Assembly (NCBI GenBank): GCA_902612575.1
Contig: CACMDZ010000004.1
Coordinates: 1-64,000 of the forward strand
Length of the DNA stretch: 64,000 bases
Direction of reading: 5' to 3'
Origin: an uncultured Pelagibacteraceae bacterium
Lineage (GTDB): Bacteria > Pseudomonadota > Alphaproteobacteria > Pelagibacterales > Pelagibacteraceae
How positions within the stretch are numbered: position 1 is the first letter of the stretch; each line of letters starts with the position of its first letter. Under the pieces are notes generated by a model, which saw only the letters and a program-made list of their open reading frames with translations, was not told where the DNA came from and ran no database searches. A program made the translations under genes and the position numbers. Of this stretch, positions 59,023-64,000 are shown one piece after another.

Positions 59023-59997
59023 CTAATTAATGTAACCCAAAGCTTTAAGTTGAGCAGTCATTTCTGCAAGCATTACTTCCATTTGCTTACCCCACTCATC
59101 AGCTCCAACAACACTAGTTGAGTCAAGTCCGATATCAGTTAAAAAGCTTTGGAAATATTTATGCTCCATTGCTTTTATCATAGCATCTTCCAATTGTTTC
59201 TTTCTATCAGCTGGAACTCCTTTTCTTGTTACAAATCCTCTAACAGTTGATAACACAACTGGTATTCCAAGCTCTGTAGCAGTAGGAACATTACTTAATT
59301 TTTCCATTCTGTTACTTGCAAGAACAACTGAAACACATAATGTTCCATCTTCAATTTCAGTAACTGCTTCACCTAAGTTTAAAACACCTACATCAATATC
59401 TCCTTTGATAAGGTTAGTTTTAATTGGACCAACACCTTTATAAGGAACAATTGTTGGGTCTGTTAATTTTCCTTTTTTTGTAAAAGCAATCGCGCTTACA
59501 TCATCAATACCACCAACATGAGTAGTACCATATTTTAATGATTTTGATTTTTGAGCGCTAATAAATTTTTTAGCATCTTTAATATCATTTTTACAATTTA
59601 CGACAAATAACTGAGGATCATCAGTTCCTCTAGCAAGTGGTTGCATATCACTTAGTTTAACTTTTGTTTTTCCTAATGCCATAGAAACAGCATGTCCTGT
59701 TGTCCAAGTTAAAGTATGTTGACCGTCTGCTGGTAAAGTCATCATGTAATCCATAGATGCAGCTCCACCACCACCTTTTTTGTTAACTAATTGCATATCT
59801 TGTTTTAGATACCTTCTAGTTCTTAACAACATCATTCTAGTAGTTACGTCAGTACCACCACCAAAACCAGCGTGTGTAATAGCTTGAATTGGGTGACCAT
59901 CTGCTTTTGCAGAAGTAATCATAAGTGGAAGTGCAACAACAAAAAATTCAGTTACCAAAAATGCGGCAGCTAAAAATAATTTAAAACTTTTTTTCAT
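59023..59997 (-). CDS. Tripartite tricarboxylate transporter substrate-binding protein, TctC family
   Basis: Signal peptide; PFAM Bug/TctC-like; GGGTDVTTRMM; VPYKGVGPIKTNLIKGDIDVG. Confidence 0.93.
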   Translation of the reverse strand: MKKSFKLFLAAAFLVTEFFVVALPLMITSAKADGHPIQAITHAGFGGGTDVTTRMMLLRTRRYLKQDMQLVNKKGGGGAASMDYMMTLPADGQHTLTWTTGHAVSMALGKTKVKLSDMQPLARGTDDPQLFVVNCKNDIKDAKKFISAQKSKSLKYGTTHVGGIDDVSAIAFTKKGKLTDPTIVPYKGVGPIKTNLIKGDIDVGVLNLGEAVTEIEDGTLCVSVVLASNRMEKLSNVPTATELGIPVVLSTVRGFVTRKGVPADRKKQLEDAMIKAMEHKYFQSFLTDIGLDSTSVVGADEWGKQMEVMLAEMTAQLKALGYIN

Positions 59998-60069
59998 TAT
60001 TTCCCTCTTTTTTAGTTAATTTATATTTAAATATATAAACATAATCTGATACATAGCGTAAAGTAAAAA

Positions 60070-61068
60070 ATGGCTCAAAATAAAATTAACATAGCAGTTC
60101 TTCTAGGGGATCCTTCTGGTATAGGCCCCGAATTGGTCTCAAAACTATTATCTGATGAAATCACAAACAAGGCTAATATAATTATCATAGGTGAAAAAAA
60201 TATTTTAGAAAGTGGAAATAAAATTTCAGGTATAAATCATAATTTAAATTTTGTTGAAAATTTTGATAGTATTGATTTTGCAAAAGATAATAAATTTTTT
60301 CTAGATATCTCTGAAGGTAAAAATTATAATTATAAATTATCTGAGTGCTCTAAAGAGGCAGGAGAAAGTGTTTTAGCTTCTTTGAATTTAGCTTTAGATC
60401 TTGCTAAGGAAAATAAAATTCATGCAATAAACTTTGGACCATTTAACAAAACAAGCCTTAAACTTGGAGGAAATAAATATTCTGATGAATTACATTTAAT
60501 GGCTGAAAAGTTAGAGGTTAAAAATTTTTTTTGTGAGTTTAATGTTATTGATAATTTTTGGACTGCAAGGGTATCATCTCATATTCCAATAAAAGAAGTA
60601 CCAGAACATGTAAAAAAGGAAAAAATTATTAAGCCAATTAAGCTTATAAATGAAACTATGAAGTTAAATGGTATTAAAAATCCAAGAGTAGCAGTTCAAG
60701 CATTAAATCCTCATGCTGAATTTGGAACAGAAGAAAAAGAAGAAATTATACCTGCAATAGAGGAGGCAAAAAAACTAGGTATTGATGCTGATGGACCTTT
60801 GCCATGTGATACTTCTTTTATTACTGCTTATAAAAATGGAAATCATGATTGTATTGTTGGTATGTATCATGATGCTTTGCAATCAGGTTTAAAAGCATTT
60901 GGATTTGATAGAGGAGTAACTGTACAAGGAGGTTTGCCAGTCCCTATAACCACTCCTGCCCATGGTACAGCTTTTGATATTGCTGGTAAAAATAAAGCAA
61001 ATTTAGAACCAACTTTGAATTCGTTTAAAATTGCACTTACAATGGCTGAAAATAAAAATAGATTATGA
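60070..61068 (+). CDS. PdxA family 4-hydroxythreonine-4-phosphate dehydrogenase-like protein
   Basis: LLGDPSGIGPELV; ALNPHAEFGTEE; GMYHDALQSGLKAFGFDRGVTVQGGLPVPITTPAHGTAFDIAG. Confidence 0.92.
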   Translation: MAQNKINIAVLLGDPSGIGPELVSKLLSDEITNKANIIIIGEKNILESGNKISGINHNLNFVENFDSIDFAKDNKFFLDISEGKNYNYKLSECSKEAGESVLASLNLALDLAKENKIHAINFGPFNKTSLKLGGNKYSDELHLMAEKLEVKNFFCEFNVIDNFWTARVSSHIPIKEVPEHVKKEKIIKPIKLINETMKLNGIKNPRVAVQALNPHAEFGTEEKEEIIPAIEEAKKLGIDADGPLPCDTSFITAYKNGNHDCIVGMYHDALQSGLKAFGFDRGVTVQGGLPVPITTPAHGTAFDIAGKNKANLEPTLNSFKIALTMAENKNRL

Positions 61069-61089
61069 AATTAAAAAATTTAAAAAAAA

Positions 61090-62265
61090 ATGACAAAGAT
61101 TAAAAGCATAAGAACAAAAGTTTATCAATGGAATGGCAAAACTGTTCCACCACAAAATAATTTTTGTACAAATGCTTCTGACCTTTTATTTGAAAAATCT
61201 GATGCAATGGGATCTTTTAGATTTCATGAATGGTTGATATGTGAAGTTGAAACAGACGATGGAATTATTGGAATTGGAAATGCAGCGCTTGCTCCACAAT
61301 TAGTAAAAAAAACCATTGATACTTATTTAACTCCTTTAGTTATTGGTGAGGACCCTTTTGATTATGCTTATATTTGGGAAAAAATGTACAGAAGAACTCA
61401 TGCATGGGGAAGAAGAGGATTAGGAATGGTCGCTATTTCAGCAATTGATATTGCTCTGTGGGATATAATGGGAAAAATTACAAATAAACCAGTTTTCAAA
61501 TTATTAGGTGGAAGAACTAAAGAAAAAATTCCAGTTTATGCCTCAAAACTTTATAGCCAACCAATAAAAGAACTACAAAAAGAAGCTGAAAGTTACGTTA
61601 ATCAAGGTTTTAAAATGTTTAAAATGAGATTTGGATGGGGACCAAAAGATGGACCTGATGGAATGAAGAAAAATTTGGAACTAGCAGAGGCTGTTAGAGA
61701 AGTGATTGGCTATGACACAGACCTTATGATGGAATGTTATATGGGATGGAATTTAGACTACTCTAAAAGAATGATTCCTAAATTAGTAAAATTTAATCCT
61801 AGATGGTTAGAGGAGCCTGTGATAGCAGACGATATTCATGGTTATGCGGAGCTAAATAATATGAACGCTATTCCAATTTCTGGTGGAGAGCATGAATTCA
61901 ACTTATTTGGATTTAAACAACTATTAGACTTAAAAGCAGTTAGTTATATTCAATATGATAATAATAGGGTTGGTGGTTTCACTATTGCAAATAAAATAAA
62001 TGCGTTAGCTGAAGCTTATCAAGTTCCAGTCATTCCACATGCTGGGCAAATGCATAATTATCATTTAACAATGTCTAACTTTAATTGTCCTATATCCGAA
62101 TTTTTTCCTGTACACGATGTAGAAATTGGTAATGAGCTATTTTACTATATTTTTGAAGGTGACCCAGCTCCTGAAAACGGATTTATTAACTTGGACGACA
62201 ATAAACCTGGCCTAGGTTTAACTACAACTGATAAATTTAAATCAGATTTCAAAATAATCGAATAA
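61090..62265 (+). CDS. Enolase-superfamily sugar-acid dehydratase (L-rhamnonate dehydratase-like)
   Basis: [50 protein letters not shown]. Confidence 0.88.
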   Translation: MTKIKSIRTKVYQWNGKTVPPQNNFCTNASDLLFEKSDAMGSFRFHEWLICEVETDDGIIGIGNAALAPQLVKKTIDTYLTPLVIGEDPFDYAYIWEKMYRRTHAWGRRGLGMVAISAIDIALWDIMGKITNKPVFKLLGGRTKEKIPVYASKLYSQPIKELQKEAESYVNQGFKMFKMRFGWGPKDGPDGMKKNLELAEAVREVIGYDTDLMMECYMGWNLDYSKRMIPKLVKFNPRWLEEPVIADDIHGYAELNNMNAIPISGGEHEFNLFGFKQLLDLKAVSYIQYDNNRVGGFTIANKINALAEAYQVPVIPHAGQMHNYHLTMSNFNCPISEFFPVHDVEIGNELFYYIFEGDPAPENGFINLDDNKPGLGLTTTDKFKSDFKIIE

Positions 62266-63180
62266 CTAATAATTTTCTACTTCATTAATACTGGGCATTG
62301 AATTTGCTGCGCCTGCTTTTGTTGTGGAAATTGCAGCTACTTTATTTGAAAATTCTAAAGCATCTTTGATTTTTAAATTATTGGATAAAGCATAAGCAAA
62401 TGCTCCATTAAAAGCATCACCTGCTCCCGTTGTATCTATAACTTTATCCTTTAAACTATAAACATCTATAAAAAAACTTTCATCAGAATTTGCAAAGTAA
62501 AGACCTTTTGGGCCTAATGTTATGACTATATTTTTTACTCCTTTTGTTAAAAAAGTTTTTGCAGCTACTTCAATTTCTGTTTTACTTTCAACCTTTTTGC
62601 CTAAATAAAAACTTGCTTCAGTTTCATTAGGAGTAAAATAATCAATACATTTAAAATCACTTTCTTTAATATCTGATGCAGGAGCTGGATTAAAAATAGT
62701 AATAGACCCTGTCTCTTTTGCTCTATTTAGTGCATAACTAGTTACTTCATTAGGTGTTTCAAGTTGTGTTAAAAAAATTTCTGATTTTTTTATAAAATCA
62801 ATATTGTTATCAATATCTTCATTAGATATCGACCCAGCTGCTCCTGGTACAATATTGATTGCATTATCCCCTGTTTTTTCATTTATCATTATGCCCGCAA
62901 CACCAGTTGACTGATTTGGGTCTTGGATTATTGAGCCTGTATTAATTCCAGCTTCTTCATAAAGTTCTAGAGCCATCTTTGCATTTTGATCTTTTCCTAT
63001 TTTAGTGATAAAATTTACGTTTCCACCAAGTCTTGCAGCAGCAATCGCTTGATTAGACCCTTTGCCGCCTGGTCCAATTATATGATTTTTACCTAAAACT
63101 GTTTCTCCTTTAACAGGAATTTTTTCAGCAAAGAAACATAAGTCAGCTACGAATACTCCAAAAATGCATATAGAGTTCAT
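62266..63180 (-). CDS. rbsK: Ribokinase family sugar kinase
   Basis: GPGGKGSNQAIAAARLGG; DTTGAGDAFNGAFAYAL. Confidence 0.9.
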   Translation of the reverse strand: MNSICIFGVFVADLCFFAEKIPVKGETVLGKNHIIGPGGKGSNQAIAAARLGGNVNFITKIGKDQNAKMALELYEEAGINTGSIIQDPNQSTGVAGIMINEKTGDNAINIVPGAAGSISNEDIDNNIDFIKKSEIFLTQLETPNEVTSYALNRAKETGSITIFNPAPASDIKESDFKCIDYFTPNETEASFYLGKKVESKTEIEVAAKTFLTKGVKNIVITLGPKGLYFANSDESFFIDVYSLKDKVIDTTGAGDAFNGAFAYALSNNLKIKDALEFSNKVAAISTTKAGAANSMPSINEVENY

Positions 63181-63644
63181 TATTTATCAAGAACCCAAAC
63201 GCTACCATCTGGTTTAATTACTCCTTTTGTTAGTATAAAACATCCATAAGGTCTTGTTTCAGAAGTAGATACGATTAATTGAGATTTCTTTGCTACTTTA
63301 TAAAATTCTTGTCTCTCAATTGAGCCTACTTTCCAATTTTCTCCAGAAGTTTCTCTCACAGCTTTTATAAAATCTTTGTGACACTCTGTTAATTCATCTG
63401 GTTTATTATCAACTTGCATTCTCTCTGCAGCAGAGTCAATAAAACTATCTAATGGAAAAACTGAAAGAATAGCTTTTGCAGCTTCATAGATATTAACACC
63501 ATCTAATCTAATTACTTTATTATTTAAAGAATGAGAATAAGCAGGAAAATTTGCATCTGTTAACACTAATTTATCACCATGTCCCATGGCTCTTAAATGA
63601 TATAATAGTTTAGGATTTAAAATTGGATTAATATTAATTAGCAT
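63180..63644 (-). CDS. RbsD/FucU family protein
   Basis: LRAMGHGDKLVLTDANFPA; RPYGCFILTKGV. Confidence 0.92.
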   Translation of the reverse strand: MLININPILNPKLLYHLRAMGHGDKLVLTDANFPAYSHSLNNKVIRLDGVNIYEAAKAILSVFPLDSFIDSAAERMQVDNKPDELTECHKDFIKAVRETSGENWKVGSIERQEFYKVAKKSQLIVSTSETRPYGCFILTKGVIKPDGSVWVLDK

Positions 63645-63667
63645 TAGAATACTATATTACATAAAAA

Positions 63668-63696
63668 AAAAGGGTGAAATAAAATTCCACCCTTTT
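63668..63696 (-). terminator. Intrinsic terminator 3' of the sugar-binding-protein gene
   Basis: AAAAGGGTG / CACCCTTTT stem followed by T-tract on the minus strand. Confidence 0.88.
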
Positions 63697-63716
63697 AATT
63701 TTGTTTTTTCTAAAGA

Positions 63717-64000
63717 TTATTTAAAATCGTTAGCGTTTTCTTTAGTTACTAATTGTGTTCCTGTATCAATATTAGGATCAATACTTCCACCATTAGCTAA
63801 CTCAAGAGCATATTTAACTCCATATGCACCCATGTTGTATGAGAACTGAGCTATTGTTGCAGTCATCTCTCCTTTTAAGATACTTGTAGCAGCATCAGGA
63901 GTAGCATCAAAACCAACAACGATTACATCATTCATATCAGCATCCTTAAGAGCTTGCATTGCACCTAAACCCATATTGTCGTTAGAAGCAAATATTGCTT
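63717..64000 (-). CDS. Ribose-type sugar ABC transporter substrate-binding protein, partial at window edge
   Basis: IFASNDNMGLGAMQALKDADMNDVIVVGFDATPDAATSILKGEMTATIAQ; continues past 64000. Confidence 0.9.
   Translation of the reverse strand, partial: AIFASNDNMGLGAMQALKDADMNDVIVVGFDATPDAATSILKGEMTATIAQFSYNMGAYGVKYALELANGGSIDPNIDTGTQLVTKENANDFK

Overview
AT-rich, gene-dense 64-kb bacterial window. Gene content and codon style look like a SAR11/Pelagibacterales-type marine alphaproteobacterium (inference; no rRNA or marker-gene test was possible). There are about 65 plausible protein-coding genes. I saw no rRNA, tRNA or CRISPR array. Left part (1-19.7 kb): short-chain dehydrogenase, PQQ-type sugar dehydrogenase, transporters, msrA, NAD-formate dehydrogenase, an amidinotransferase/threonine aldolase operon, a trypsin-like protease module bounded by direct repeats, two adjacent truncated genes, peroxiredoxin, and a sulfur/cysteine block (ETHE1-like MBL, cysE, cysK) with an unlisted 36-aa, 12-Cys metallothionein-like ORF. 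Centre (19.7-24 kb): a same-strand run of about 11 small NTF2-like, dimeric alpha/beta-barrel-like, secreted and cupredoxin proteins. From 24.9 kb to the end: peptide ABC transporter, PEP carboxylase, then a long sugar/sugar-acid catabolic region with TRAP, carbohydrate ABC, tripartite tricarboxylate (TTT) and ribose-type systems. Best candidates for a second look: (1) the small-protein cluster 19767-23794; (2) the metallothionein-like ORF 17963-18073; (3) a hairpin plus 8-codon uORF overlapping the msrA start codon; (4) a hairpin directly 3' of all five solute-binding-protein genes, one of them inside the tctB coding start; (5) near-identical 23-bp direct repeats around the protease module, with a truncated paralogue nearby.
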